NCBI GenBank assembly: GCA_934130175.1
Contig: CAKOXP010000002.1
Location: 44,850-108,849 of the forward strand
From: an uncultured Bacilli bacterium
Lineage (GTDB): Bacteria > Bacillota_I > Bacilli_A > RF39 > UBA660
Direction: 5' to 3'
DNA length: 64,000 nt
Shown: piece after piece, positions 24,942-34,144 of the stretch
How positions within the stretch are numbered: the first letter of the stretch is position 1
Layout of the letters: every line of letters begins with the position of its first letter
Program-made: the position numbers and the translations under genes
Notes under the pieces: generated by a model
Seen by the model: only the letters and a program-made list of their open reading frames with translations
What the model was told of the DNA's origin: nothing
The model's database searches: none

Positions 24942-26210
24942 ATGTTTAAAACCATGAAGCAATTATTCACTCCTACAAATAAAGACTTACGTCATAGAAT
25001 TTATTTTACACTTGGTGCTTTAATGATTTTTATTCTAGGAATATCAATTCGTGTTCCTGGAACTGAAGATTTAAGTGAAAATTTAAGTTTCCTTGAATTA
25101 TTAAACACTATGGGTGGAGGAGCTTTGAAGAATTTTTCAATATTTGCTTTAGGTGTTATGCCTTACATTACTGCATCAATTATAATGCAGCTATTACAAA
25201 TGGATATTATTCCATATTTTACAGAATTAAGTAAACAAGGTCCAACAGGACGTCAAAAATTAAATACAATAACAAGATATATGGGTATAGCTTTTGCCTT
25301 TATAGAAGGTTATGCATTCGCATTTGCTTTCATTGGTAAAAATGGAAATCCAATGGAATACTTATATATATCAACAGTATTAACTGCTGGTACATCATTC
25401 TTGTTATGGTTGGGTGATCAAATCACTCAAAAAGGTATTGGTAATGGTACAAGTTTAATTATCATGGCTGGTATTATTGCTACATTACCTCAAATGTTCG
25501 TAACAGCTTTCCAAAGCTTAGTTACATTTGATACAGTTCAAGTGGCTGCACTTGGTATTACTAAGTTTATACTATTTGTAATTGTATATTTCTTAGTTGT
25601 AATTGGAATGATTTATGTTCAAGAATCAGAAAGAAGAATTCCTATTCAATATGCTAATAAATCAACATCAGCATATGGAAATGCAGGACAATCTTTCATG
25701 CCAATTAAGATTAATACAGCAGGAGTTATTCCAGTAATTTTCGCATCAAGTTTAATTTCTATTCCAGGAATTATAGCAAGAGTAGTAAAGAATGAAGCAT
25801 TTTCAGTATTTGTTTCTAAATACTTATCTTATACTACCCCAGTTGGTTTCTTAATATATGTTATACTAATATTCTTATTTGCATATTTTTATACATTTAT
25901 TCAAGTAAAACCAGAAGAATTTGCTAAAAACTTGAAAGAAAATGGTGGATACATTCCAGGTATTAGACCAGGTGATGATACTCAAAAATATTTAGTTAAA
26001 ATCTTATCAAGATTAACTGTTTTAGGAGCTGTATTCTTAGTAATAATTGCAGGTATTCCAATTCTATTTTCTAATTTCACAAGTATGCCTACAACTGTTT
26101 CAATCGGTGGTACTGGTTTATTAATCGTTGTTGGAGTTGCACTTGAAACATACAAACAATTAGAGGGTAGTTTACTTGCAAGAAATTATAAGCGAGGATA
26201 TAGAAGATAA
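24942..26210 (+). CDS. secY: Protein translocase subunit SecY
   Basis: 422 residues with about ten membrane helices, the central channel of the Sec machinery. The GVMPYITASIIMQLL plug region, the GIGNGTSLIIMAGI loop and the conserved cytosolic YVQESERRIPIQYA are visible. It follows rplO by one base, and its last base is the A of the adk start codon. Confidence 0.98.
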   Translation: MFKTMKQLFTPTNKDLRHRIYFTLGALMIFILGISIRVPGTEDLSENLSFLELLNTMGGGALKNFSIFALGVMPYITASIIMQLLQMDIIPYFTELSKQGPTGRQKLNTITRYMGIAFAFIEGYAFAFAFIGKNGNPMEYLYISTVLTAGTSFLLWLGDQITQKGIGNGTSLIIMAGIIATLPQMFVTAFQSLVTFDTVQVAALGITKFILFVIVYFLVVIGMIYVQESERRIPIQYANKSTSAYGNAGQSFMPIKINTAGVIPVIFASSLISIPGIIARVVKNEAFSVFVSKYLSYTTPVGFLIYVILIFLFAYFYTFIQVKPEEFAKNLKENGGYIPGIRPGDDTQKYLVKILSRLTVLGAVFLVIIAGIPILFSNFTSMPTTVSIGGTGLLIVVGVALETYKQLEGSLLARNYKRGYRR

Positions 26211-26872
26211 TGAAGAATATAATGTTTATTGCTCCACCTGCTGGAGGAAAAGGTACTCAAGCTGAAATTATTGAAGCTAAGTACCATATTCCACATATTT
26301 CTACTGGTGATATCCTAAGAGATATAGCAGAAGAAAATAGTGAATTAGGACAATATGTTGCTGAAGTTCTATCTAGTGGAGAATTAGTTAAGGATGAAAT
26401 AACCGATAAGCTAATTGAAAATCGTCTAAGAAAAGCTGATTGTAAAAATGGTTTTATAATAGACGGTTTTCCAAGAAATATTGATCAAGCACTTCGCTAT
26501 GATCATATTTTAAAAAGATTAGGCTATGATATTGGTGCAGTCCTATTAATTAATATCGAAAAGAAAACATTAGAAAAAAGGGTAATTGGTAGAAGAGTAT
26601 GTGAAGATTGTGATGCTGTATTCAATATCAATATTGAAGATAGTAAGCCACAAGTTGATTCCATATGTGATAATTGTGGAGGAAGACTTTATCAAAGAAA
26701 TGATGATAATTTAGAAGCATTTGAAAATAGATATAGTCTTTATTTAGAAAAAGTTACACCAATTATAGAACATTATAAAAATTTAGGTGTTTTATATGAA
26801 ATAGATGGTAATAAACCAAAAGAAGATGTAACAAAACAAATTGAGAGTATTATTGGGGATGATCATAAGTGA
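26210..26872 (+). CDS. adk: Adenylate kinase
   Basis: Converts ATP + AMP to 2 ADP. The P-loop reads APPAGGKGT (8-16), in place of the usual GPPGAGKGT. The AMP-binding STGDILR (31-37) and DGFPRN (85-90) motifs are present. The LID carries C131, C134, C153 and C156, a zinc-binding LID as in Gram-positive enzymes. 220 residues is normal. One-base overlap with secY; four-base overlap with map. Confidence 0.95.
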   Translation: MKNIMFIAPPAGGKGTQAEIIEAKYHIPHISTGDILRDIAEENSELGQYVAEVLSSGELVKDEITDKLIENRLRKADCKNGFIIDGFPRNIDQALRYDHILKRLGYDIGAVLLINIEKKTLEKRVIGRRVCEDCDAVFNINIEDSKPQVDSICDNCGGRLYQRNDDNLEAFENRYSLYLEKVTPIIEHYKNLGVLYEIDGNKPKEDVTKQIESIIGDDHK

Positions 26873-27627
26873 TTACTTTAAAAAGTAAGAGAGAAATTGA
26901 ATTAATGAGAATTGCTGGTAATATAGTTTACAAAACTCATAAATATTTAGAACCATTTTTAAAACCAGGTATTACTACTCAGGAAATTGATGATTTAGCA
27001 GATAAGTATATTAGAAGTTTAGATGCTACTCCATCATGTAAAGGGTATGAAGGTTTCCCAGCTGCTATATGTATTTCTGTAAACGATGAAGTTGTTCACG
27101 GTATTGCTAGTCAAAGAAAGCTTGAAGAAGGTGACATAGTAACACTTGACATTTGTGCATGTTATAAAGGTTACCATGGTGATTCAGCTTGGAGTTATGC
27201 TATTGGTAATATTGATGAAGAAAAAGCTCATTTAATGAAATATACAGAAGAAGCTTTGTTTGCTGGTCTTAATGAAGTAAAACCTGGGAACAGAATTGGT
27301 GATATTGGCTATGCAGTTTCAGCACTTGCTAAAGAACATGGTTTAGGTGTTGTAAGAGAATTGTGTGGTCATGGTATAGGTACTGATTTACACGAAGATC
27401 CTGACGTTCCAAATTATGGGTTAAAACATACTGGAGTAAAATTGAGAGAAGGTATGGTTATAGCAGTTGAACCTATGTTAACTGCAAAGAGTCCAAGTAT
27501 TGAAATCTTAGATGATGACTGGACAATAGTAACTAGAGATCATCATCCTGCTGCACACTTTGAACATACAGTGGTAGTAACGAGTGATGGTTATGAAATC
27601 TTGACAGGAGAGTGGAAAGATGGCTAA
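26869..27627 (+). CDS. map: Methionine aminopeptidase type I
   Basis: Removes the initiator Met after deformylation. All five metal ligands are present: D94, D105, H168, E201, E232. 252 residues, type Ia without extension. It starts with GTG in a GTGA overlap with the adk stop. Overlaps infA by eight bases. Confidence 0.97.
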   Translation: MITLKSKREIELMRIAGNIVYKTHKYLEPFLKPGITTQEIDDLADKYIRSLDATPSCKGYEGFPAAICISVNDEVVHGIASQRKLEEGDIVTLDICACYKGYHGDSAWSYAIGNIDEEKAHLMKYTEEALFAGLNEVKPGNRIGDIGYAVSALAKEHGLGVVRELCGHGIGTDLHEDPDVPNYGLKHTGVKLREGMVIAVEPMLTAKSPSIEILDDDWTIVTRDHHPAAHFEHTVVVTSDGYEILTGEWKDG

Positions 27628-27835
27628 AGAAGATACAATTGAAGTAGAAGGTAAAGTCCTTGAGATAATACCTGGTGGTAAATTCAAAGTTCAATTAGAG
27701 AACGGCCACATTATAGAAGCCCACGTTTCTGGTAAAATACGAATGCACTATATTCGTATCTTAGCAGGGGATACTGTAATGGTCGAATTATCACCATATG
27801 ACTTAACACGTGGGCGTATTACCTATCGTAAATAG
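27620..27835 (+). CDS. infA: Translation initiation factor IF-1
   Basis: 71 residues, an OB-fold. MAKEDTIEVEGKVLEIIPGG and the MHYIRILAGDTVMVELSPYDLTRGRITYR end, the latter part conserved. Translationally coupled to map. Confidence 0.97.
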   Translation: MAKEDTIEVEGKVLEIIPGGKFKVQLENGHIIEAHVSGKIRMHYIRILAGDTVMVELSPYDLTRGRITYRK

Positions 27836-27849
27836 TAGGAGGGATAAGA

Positions 27850-27966
27850 ATGAAAGTAAAAGCATCAGTTAAACCAATTTGTGCAAATTGTAAAGTAGTA
27901 AAGCGTAAAGGAAAAATAAGAATTATTTGTAGTAAAAATCCAAAGCATAAACAAAGACAAGGATAA
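27850..27966 (+). CDS. rpmJ: 50S ribosomal protein L36 (zinc form)
   Basis: 38 residues: MKVKASVKPICANCKVVKRK and a RIICSKNPKHKQRQG end. C11, C14, C27 and H33 form the zinc site. RBS GGAGGG eight bases upstream. Placed between infA and rpsM, as in other Bacillota. Confidence 0.97.
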   Translation: MKVKASVKPICANCKVVKRKGKIRIICSKNPKHKQRQG

Positions 27967-27986
27967 TTAATAGGAGGTGTAGATAA

Positions 27987-28355
27987 ATGGCACGTATTAA
28001 AGGTGTAGACATTCCAAATGATAAACATATCGTTATTTCGTTAACTTATATTTATGGTATTGGAAGAAGTTTAGCAAAAGAAATTTGTGAAAATGCAGGT
28101 GTTGAACCTACTAAAAAAGCAGGAGATATCACTCAAGAAGAATTAATTAAATTACGTGATGAAATTAATAAGCATTTAACTGAAGGTGATTTACGTCGTG
28201 AAGTTAATATGAATATTAAAACTAAGATGGAAATTAATTCATATGAAGGTTCTCGTCACAAAAAGGGATTACCTGTTAGAGGACAAAGAACAAACCGTAA
28301 TGCTAGAACTCGTAAGGGTAAAGGTAAGACTGTCGCAAATAAGAAGAAAGTATAG
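27987..28355 (+). CDS. rpsM: 30S ribosomal protein S13
   Basis: 122 residues. MARIKGVDIPNDKHIVISLTYIYGIG and the basic end RGQRTNRNARTRKGKGK are conserved. RBS AGGAGGTG. Confidence 0.98.
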   Translation: MARIKGVDIPNDKHIVISLTYIYGIGRSLAKEICENAGVEPTKKAGDITQEELIKLRDEINKHLTEGDLRREVNMNIKTKMEINSYEGSRHKKGLPVRGQRTNRNARTRKGKGKTVANKKKV

Positions 28356-28395
28356 TAATTAAAAGTTAAATAAAAATAATGAGGAGGTTATAATT

Positions 28396-28779
28396 ATGGC
28401 TTACAAGACAAGAAAGAAAAAAGTCAAAAAGAATGTTCCAGAAGGTGTTGCACATATTCACTCAACATTTAACAACACAATTACAACAATTACAGATAAA
28501 GATGGTAATGCAATTAGCTGGGCATCAAGTGGAGCACTAGGATTTAAAGGTAGTAAAAAATCAACTCCATTTGCTGCAGGTATGGCAGCAGAAGCTGCAG
28601 GAAAAGCTGCATATGATATCGGTATGCGTAAAGTTGAAGTATATGTTAAAGGATTAGGTCCAGGACGTGAAACTGCTATTCGTTCACTTCAAACAGCAGG
28701 ACTTGAAGTAACAGCAATCTATGATGTTACACCAATACCACATAATGGATGTCGTCCACCAAAACGACCACGTGGTTAA
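28396..28779 (+). CDS. rpsK: 30S ribosomal protein S11
   Basis: 127 residues. GVAHIHSTFNNTITTITD and the end DVTPIPHNGCRPPKRPRG fit the platform protein S11. The rpsD (S4) gene, found after rpsK in many bacteria, is not here, the same as in Bacillus. Confidence 0.98.
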   Translation: MAYKTRKKKVKKNVPEGVAHIHSTFNNTITTITDKDGNAISWASSGALGFKGSKKSTPFAAGMAAEAAGKAAYDIGMRKVEVYVKGLGPGRETAIRSLQTAGLEVTAIYDVTPIPHNGCRPPKRPRG

Positions 28780-28800
28780 TTAAAGGGAGGTTAGTAATAT

Positions 28801-29751
28801 ATGTTACAATTTGAAAAACCAATTTATAAAATAACAGATTCAGTAGAAAGTAATTTTTATGGCAAGTTTGAACTTGAACCATTAGAAAGAGGATTTGGTA
28901 CTACTTTAGGTAATGCTTTAAGAAGAGTTATGTTATCATCTCTTCCTGGTAGTGCTATTAGTAGTATTAAAATAGATGGTGTTCTTCATGAATTCCAAAC
29001 AATTGAAGGAGTATATGAAGATGTAACAACTATTATCTTAAATTTAAAAGGTGTAGTGTTAAAGAATCATTCTAATGAAGCAAAAGTTGTTAGAATTAAC
29101 GCTGATAAAGAAGGAGTAGTTACTGCTGGAGATATTGAACATGATGCTGATATCGAAGTAATTAATCCTGATAAAGTTATTGCAACTTTAGCTAATGGTG
29201 GTCACTTAAGTATGGAAATGACTGTTACAAATGGTCGTGGATATGTTAAGAGTGAAGAAAATAAGAGATTATATGACTTAAAGAAAGCAGGAGTTATTGC
29301 AATAGATTCATTATATTCTCCAATTGAAAGAGTATCATATGAAGTTGGAAATGCTCGTGTTGGTCAAGATGAAAGTTATGATAAATTAACTATGAATGTA
29401 TGGACAAATGGTTCTATTAAACCAGAAGAAGCTATCGCTTTAGCATCTCGTATTTTAATTGAACACTTTGAAGTACTTACAGATTTATCATCAATAGCAG
29501 ATGCTACAGGAATGATGATTGAAAAAACTGAAGATCCAACAGTAAAAGCTTTAGAAACATCTATTGAAGATTTAGATTTCTCAGTAAGAGCTTATAACTG
29601 TTTAAAAAGAGCTGGTATTCATACTTTACAAGATCTTGTTAATAAGAGCGAAAATGATATGATGAAAATCCGTAATCTAGGTAAGAAGTCTCTAAAAGAA
29701 GTTCTTGATAAGATTAGAGATATGGGATTAGTTTTACGTGATGATGATTAA
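28801..29751 (+). CDS. rpoA: RNA polymerase subunit alpha
   Basis: 316 residues. The N-terminal dimerisation domain has ERGFGTTLGNALRRVMLSSLPG. The C-terminal domain has VRAYNCLKRAGIHTLQDLV and RNLGKKSLKEV, the helix-hairpin-helix pairs that bind UP elements. RBS GGGAGG. Confidence 0.98.
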   Translation: MLQFEKPIYKITDSVESNFYGKFELEPLERGFGTTLGNALRRVMLSSLPGSAISSIKIDGVLHEFQTIEGVYEDVTTIILNLKGVVLKNHSNEAKVVRINADKEGVVTAGDIEHDADIEVINPDKVIATLANGGHLSMEMTVTNGRGYVKSEENKRLYDLKKAGVIAIDSLYSPIERVSYEVGNARVGQDESYDKLTMNVWTNGSIKPEEAIALASRILIEHFEVLTDLSSIADATGMMIEKTEDPTVKALETSIEDLDFSVRAYNCLKRAGIHTLQDLVNKSENDMMKIRNLGKKSLKEVLDKIRDMGLVLRDDD

Positions 29752-29768
29752 AAGAGGAGGAAATAATT

Positions 29769-30131
29769 ATGGCATATAGAAAATTAGGTAGAGACAACAA
29801 ACATAGAAGAAGTATGCTTGCTACATTAACTAAGCAAGTAATCGTTAATGAATCAATTAACACTACTGAAACAAGAGCTAAAGAAGTTCGTAAGTTTGTT
29901 GATAAAATGATTACTTATGGTAAAAAGGGTGATCTAGTTTCTCGCCGTAAAGCATTAGCTTTCTTACATAACGATAAGAAAGTTGTTGATAAAATATTCA
30001 ATGAATTAGCACCACGTTATCAAAATCGTAATGGTGGTTATACACAAATCTTAAAATTAGATGAAAGACGTGGAGATGGATCATTAATCGTTATGTTAAA
30101 ATTAATGGATGGTGATTCACAAGCAAAATAA
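29769..30131 (+). CDS. rplQ: 50S ribosomal protein L17
   Basis: 120 residues. YRKLGRDNKHRRSMLATLTKQVI at the start and a RRGDGSLIVMLKLM end. Last gene of the alpha operon; the stop codon touches the 5' arm of the terminator. Confidence 0.98.
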   Translation: MAYRKLGRDNKHRRSMLATLTKQVIVNESINTTETRAKEVRKFVDKMITYGKKGDLVSRRKALAFLHNDKKVVDKIFNELAPRYQNRNGGYTQILKLDERRGDGSLIVMLKLMDGDSQAK

Positions 30132-30153
30132 GACAGATTTCTGTCTTTTTTTG
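30129..30153 (+). terminator. Terminator of the ribosomal operon
   Basis: AGACAG/CTGTCT stem (30131-30136 with 30141-30146), four-base loop, then a run of T. Confidence 0.85.
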
Positions 30154-30206
30154 TTTTTCCGTCCTTTTTTTGGTATACTTAAATTAGATATGGGAGAGTG
30201 ATTACA

Positions 30207-30446
30207 ATGTCAGAGAAAATTGATAATATTTATATCGATGAAAAAACTGGTAATGCTATTTTTGCAAAGAAAAATGAAAATGGTAGTTATAGTTTCTATG
30301 GAACAAGAAAAAATGATGATGGTAGTTTTTGTATAAATGAACTGAAACCAATAAATGATATTTTTGATTATATAGAAAAAAACAACATAGATGTAAAAAT
30401 TCTTTCTAAAAAAGATGTAAGTGTAGGTGGAAAGAATGGAAAGTAA
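30207..30446 (+). CDS. Small protein of unknown function
   Basis: 79 acidic residues, no signal peptide. It has a repeated beta pattern (IYIDEKTGNAIFAKKNENGSYSFYG) that suggests a small two-sheet fold. ATG 30207 with GGGAG upstream is preferred over GTG 30198. Its end overlaps the next gene by 11 bases, so the two are coupled. It sits between rplQ and the EcfA-like genes, where Bacillus has none. Confidence 0.45.
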   Translation: MSEKIDNIYIDEKTGNAIFAKKNENGSYSFYGTRKNDDGSFCINELKPINDIFDYIEKNNIDVKILSKKDVSVGGKNGK

Positions 30447-31755
30447 TGATAAAGATTTATATCAAGAATGTGATGATATCGTAGATAATATTCTAAATAA
30501 TTATGCATCATATTCTAATGATGAAAAATTAAGAAAACTTTATATTGAAGTTGGAAAGCTACTATCTAAAAGTCCCGTTTTCTTTTATGAAAGAGATCCA
30601 CAAAAACAAAAAGAAATCTATGATAATTATAAGATAATTAAAAATAGGGAAGTTGTTTGTAAAAGTGTTGTTTTTCTATTTTGTGATTTAGCTAAAAAAC
30701 TTGATTTAAAGTGTCGTCCGATAGAGTGTGATGATATAGAAAATATTAATTTTAATCACTGGGCATTAGTATATGAAAATGAGAATAAAAAATATCTAAT
30801 TAATCCTATTCCTGATTTTTATAGAGTTCAAATGAACTCATCTACTAAAAGTTTTTGTCATACAGAAGATTATAAATTTTATCAAGATGAAAAGTTTGAT
30901 AGTATGAGTGATGAATATTTAAGGCAAATAGATAAATCAATTGGTTATTTAAAAAATGATTGTTATACTGATGAATTGTTTGAAAAGCTTAGTGAAGAAA
31001 TGCAATCTAGTTTAGGTACGTTTATTGTTAGAACTAGCAATTATTATCAAAAATATTATCTAAAACTATTAGATTTAATTAAAAACGATAATTTGAGTAT
31101 TGAGGAAAAAATGGCCGAAGTTGAAAAAATGGACACAAATTATGATAAAAATAAAACAATAATTGAAGATACCTTCCAAAAGAAAATAATTAGTTCGAAA
31201 ATGAAAAGAGCTATTCACGGAGGTGCATATAAATCTTTAAGAAATACGGATTCTGATATGAACAAATCCCGTTATGGTGCTGATTTTGTTGGGAGTATGG
31301 ATGTTACAAATTTAAAAGAAATGAAAAGAGATATTATGTTGTATAAATTTAATTATCTTATGAAGTGTATTCCTAAATATACCACTAATTTGACTGGCTA
31401 TATTGAAAATAAGAATTTCATAGATGAATTAAGTAAAATGATTTTCAAATCTCCTGTTGAAAAAGAATGCATACATAGACACACTGTTGTACAAGAAAAG
31501 GATGATGGAACAAAAAATTACTATCTAATGTTTGCGATAAAAGATCCAGAGGAAGATAATAGTTATTATTGTTTTTATGATCATAATAGTAAAACTTTCG
31601 AAATGCCTCTTGAACCAATTTCATTTATGATGAAACATAAAATGTCACCATTGAAGGATAGTTCTTTAAATGAAAAAATAGCTAATGAATATAAAACTAG
31701 TGCATTAGCTGTTAATACACATTTTATACTTGATAGTGTTGGTGTTAAAAAGTAG
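30436..31755 (+). CDS. Large cytosolic protein with transglutaminase-like N-terminal region
   Basis: 439 residues. Residues 72-128 resemble the papain-like transglutaminase core: C75 (EVVCKSVVFLFCDLA), H108 (NHWALVYE) and an Asn/Asp pair in LINPIPDF (123-127). If these form the triad, it is a peptidase or amide-handling enzyme. The C-terminal 250 residues are helical and unlike anything I know. No signal peptide. ATG 30436 follows GGTGG; the GTG nine bases earlier is less likely. Coupled to the small upstream gene. The core call is a motif guess. Confidence 0.45.
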   Translation: MESNDKDLYQECDDIVDNILNNYASYSNDEKLRKLYIEVGKLLSKSPVFFYERDPQKQKEIYDNYKIIKNREVVCKSVVFLFCDLAKKLDLKCRPIECDDIENINFNHWALVYENENKKYLINPIPDFYRVQMNSSTKSFCHTEDYKFYQDEKFDSMSDEYLRQIDKSIGYLKNDCYTDELFEKLSEEMQSSLGTFIVRTSNYYQKYYLKLLDLIKNDNLSIEEKMAEVEKMDTNYDKNKTIIEDTFQKKIISSKMKRAIHGGAYKSLRNTDSDMNKSRYGADFVGSMDVTNLKEMKRDIMLYKFNYLMKCIPKYTTNLTGYIENKNFIDELSKMIFKSPVEKECIHRHTVVQEKDDGTKNYYLMFAIKDPEEDNSYYCFYDHNSKTFEMPLEPISFMMKHKMSPLKDSSLNEKIANEYKTSALAVNTHFILDSVGVKK

Positions 31756-31775
31756 TTATAAACTACTTTTTTGTT
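31748..31775 (+). terminator. Intrinsic terminator
   Basis: AAAGTAGTT and AACTACTTT arms surround a three-base loop with a T-run; the stop codon of the preceding gene is inside the 5' arm. Confidence 0.8.
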
Positions 31776-31814
31776 AGCATTTTTTTTGATATAATAAAGA
31801 AAAAGAGGTGATTA

Positions 31815-32573
31815 ATGATGAAGGCCTTAATTACAGGAGCAAGTAGTGGAATTGGACTTGAATGTGCTAAATATTTAGCTAGTAAGAAAATAGAGGTTAT
31901 TTTAGTTGCAAGAGATAGAGAAAAGTTAGAAACTATTCAAAAGACTTTACTAACAAAAACAACTATAATTGTAATGGATTTAAGTAATGAACAAAAGGTT
32001 AAAGAGCTATGTGCACTTCTTAAGAATGAATCTATAGATATTTTAATTAATAACGCAGGATTTGGTTCATTTGGTAATTTTACAGAAACAGAATTAAATA
32101 GAGATTTAGAGATGATTGATACTAATATAAAAGCTGTTCATATCTTAACTAAATATATTTTAAAAACAATGAAATTAAGAAATAGTGGTTATATTCTTAA
32201 TGTTTCTTCATCAGCATCTTTTATGCCTGGTGGACCATTAATGAGTACATATTATGCTACTAAATCATATGTTTCAAGTTTAACTAAAGCAATTAATTAT
32301 GAACTAAAAAAAGAAAAAAGTAAAGTAGTTGTTTCAGTTTTATGTCCTGGTCCAGTTGATACTAATTTTAATAATGTAGCAGGAGTAAAGTTCGGAGTTA
32401 AACCACTATCTGCAAAGTTTGTCGCAAGATATGCAATTGATGAAATGTTAGATAAACATAAAATGCTTATTATTCCAGGTAAGAAAATGAAATTAGCAAA
32501 ATTTTTTAGTAGATTTGTATCAGAAAAATTTTTATTAAAAATAACTTATAAAATACAAAGAAAAAAGAAATAA
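31815..32573 (+). CDS. Short-chain dehydrogenase/reductase
   Basis: 252 residues of the classical SDR fold. Cofactor motif TGASSGIG (7-14), NNAG (near 88-91), an active-site Ser in NVSSSASF and YYATK (Y-x-x-x-K). Arg near the end of strand 2 (VARDREK) suggests NADPH. The substrate is unknown. The C-terminal 40 residues are very basic. A second ATG follows directly (31818). It leads a four-gene set with the two EcfA-like genes and truA. Confidence 0.85.
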   Translation: MMKALITGASSGIGLECAKYLASKKIEVILVARDREKLETIQKTLLTKTTIIVMDLSNEQKVKELCALLKNESIDILINNAGFGSFGNFTETELNRDLEMIDTNIKAVHILTKYILKTMKLRNSGYILNVSSSASFMPGGPLMSTYYATKSYVSSLTKAINYELKKEKSKVVVSVLCPGPVDTNFNNVAGVKFGVKPLSAKFVARYAIDEMLDKHKMLIIPGKKMKLAKFFSRFVSEKFLLKITYKIQRKKK

Positions 32574-32592
32574 GGAATAGGAATGATACTAC

Positions 32593-33381
32593 ATGAATGA
32601 AGTACTACAAGTAAAAAATTTAAATTATAAAGCCTTGTTTAAAGACTTAAATCTAACTATTTATGAAAATACCATAAACTTAATTACAGGTTCTAATAAT
32701 TGTGGTAAAACGACATTTATCAAAATATTAAGTGGTTTAATTGATACTGAAAAGTCTGTTTTTTATCAAAAAAAAGATATAAGTAAGTTAAAATCCAAGG
32801 AGTTAGCGACTACTTTTTCACAAGTAATCTTTACTAATAATTTTAATTTTCATTTTTTAAATTTAGATCAAGAAATTCTTTTTTATTTAGACAAAACTGA
32901 TTTATCTGTTTCTGAAAAAAAGATGAAATATAGACATTTGGTAAAACTATTTGACTTGGAAATGTTTTTATATGAAGATATAAATAGATTAGACTATTAT
33001 ACAAAAATTAAAATTTTAGTTTTATTTGCGACTATATCTTCACCCAAAATTCTCTTTTTAGATAATGTATTAGACAATCTAGAAGAAAAAGAAGGATTAG
33101 AAATTATTAATACTTTGAAAAAAATAGGTGGAATGACTGTTATTATAAGTTCAAGTAGTCTTAACTTGGCTCTTAGTTGTGATTATATTCATGTCTTAAG
33201 TAAATCTAGTTTTGTTTTATCAGATACTACTATGGAAGTATTAAAAGAAGATAGCCTTCTAAATAAAATTGGTTTAACTTTACCATTTATGGTTGATTTA
33301 TCACTTAAATTAAAATACTATGATTTAATAGATGATGTTGAACTTGATATGAATAGGATGGTTGATAAATTATGGAAATAA
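32593..33381 (+). CDS. EcfA1-like ABC ATPase, partly degenerate
   Basis: By position (between rplQ and truA) and fold it corresponds to EcfA1 of the energy-coupling-factor vitamin transporters. Walker A is present: GSNNCGKT (33-40). Yet the LSGGQ signature reads INRLDYYTK, the Walker B glutamate is Asn (KILFLDN), and the H-switch is Ser (VIISSSS). Such a protein may bind ATP but should hydrolyse it poorly. 262 residues, near family size. Overlaps the second gene by ten bases. Confidence 0.7.
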   Translation: MNEVLQVKNLNYKALFKDLNLTIYENTINLITGSNNCGKTTFIKILSGLIDTEKSVFYQKKDISKLKSKELATTFSQVIFTNNFNFHFLNLDQEILFYLDKTDLSVSEKKMKYRHLVKLFDLEMFLYEDINRLDYYTKIKILVLFATISSPKILFLDNVLDNLEEKEGLEIINTLKKIGGMTVIISSSSLNLALSCDYIHVLSKSSFVLSDTTMEVLKEDSLLNKIGLTLPFMVDLSLKLKYYDLIDDVELDMNRMVDKLWK

Positions 33382-34136
33382 CCTTTGAAAGTAAATTTAA
33401 ATTAAAAAGTAATCAAATAATTGGACTTATAGATAAAAATAAATATTTTATCAATTATTTAGAAAAAATAGGTTTTACAAAGAATAATATTGTTGTTGAT
33501 AAAAAGAAAGTATTAATAAAAGAACTCGGTAACTTTAAAAAGAGAATAAGTATTGTAAATAATTATTTAAATGATACCTTAGATTTAACTGTGTATCAAT
33601 ATATGAAATATATTATTTTTACAGATATGTTAGATTTGAAAAACTACAAGAAAAAAATTTATGACTCTTTAAAAATTATTGGTTATCAAGAAAGTTATTT
33701 AGATAAGAAAATAAATTCTTTATCCAAAACTGAGAAGCAATGGATAAGTTTTGCGATAGGCTTGTTTTCTAATCCTGATATGATTGTTTTAGATAACTTT
33801 TTTAAATCATTTGATTTGAAAAATACTAAGAAAATGATGAGACTTTTAACACAATTAACAGAACAATATAATAAGATTGTTGTTATTTATGAAAATAGTT
33901 CTGATGTTATTTATTCTTTATCTAAATATACTTTTATTATAAAAAATGGTGAGCTCTTAACAGAAGGAGATACTAAAGATATATTTAGTAATAATATGAA
34001 CTATTTGTTAACTAATGGTGTAGAAATACCTAAAACGGTAGAATTTTCTTATCTAGTAAATGAAAAGAAAAAAGTAAGATTAGGATACTTTAAGGATGTT
34101 AGGGATTTAATAAAAGATATATATAAAAAAGTTTAG
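33372..34136 (+). CDS. EcfA2-like ABC ATPase lacking a P-loop
   Basis: Second ATPase-like gene at the ecfA2 position. The Walker A region reads KSNQIIGLIDKNKYFI with no GxxGxGKS/T. The signature is LSKTE, Walker B ends LDN with Asn in place of the catalytic Glu, and no H-switch histidine is seen (VVIYENSSD). It is full length (254 residues) with an open frame, so it is kept as a protein, but ATP hydrolysis is unlikely. It starts inside the previous gene. No ecfT follows. Confidence 0.7.
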   Translation: MEITFESKFKLKSNQIIGLIDKNKYFINYLEKIGFTKNNIVVDKKKVLIKELGNFKKRISIVNNYLNDTLDLTVYQYMKYIIFTDMLDLKNYKKKIYDSLKIIGYQESYLDKKINSLSKTEKQWISFAIGLFSNPDMIVLDNFFKSFDLKNTKKMMRLLTQLTEQYNKIVVIYENSSDVIYSLSKYTFIIKNGELLTEGDTKDIFSNNMNYLLTNGVEIPKTVEFSYLVNEKKKVRLGYFKDVRDLIKDIYKKV

Positions 34137-34144
34137 GTGATAGA

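Noticed and set aside
26869..26872. Mycoplasma-type code (TGA = Trp)
   Set aside because: adk and the Y-family polymerase gene end cleanly at TGA with the next gene in place, and Trp is written TGG throughout.
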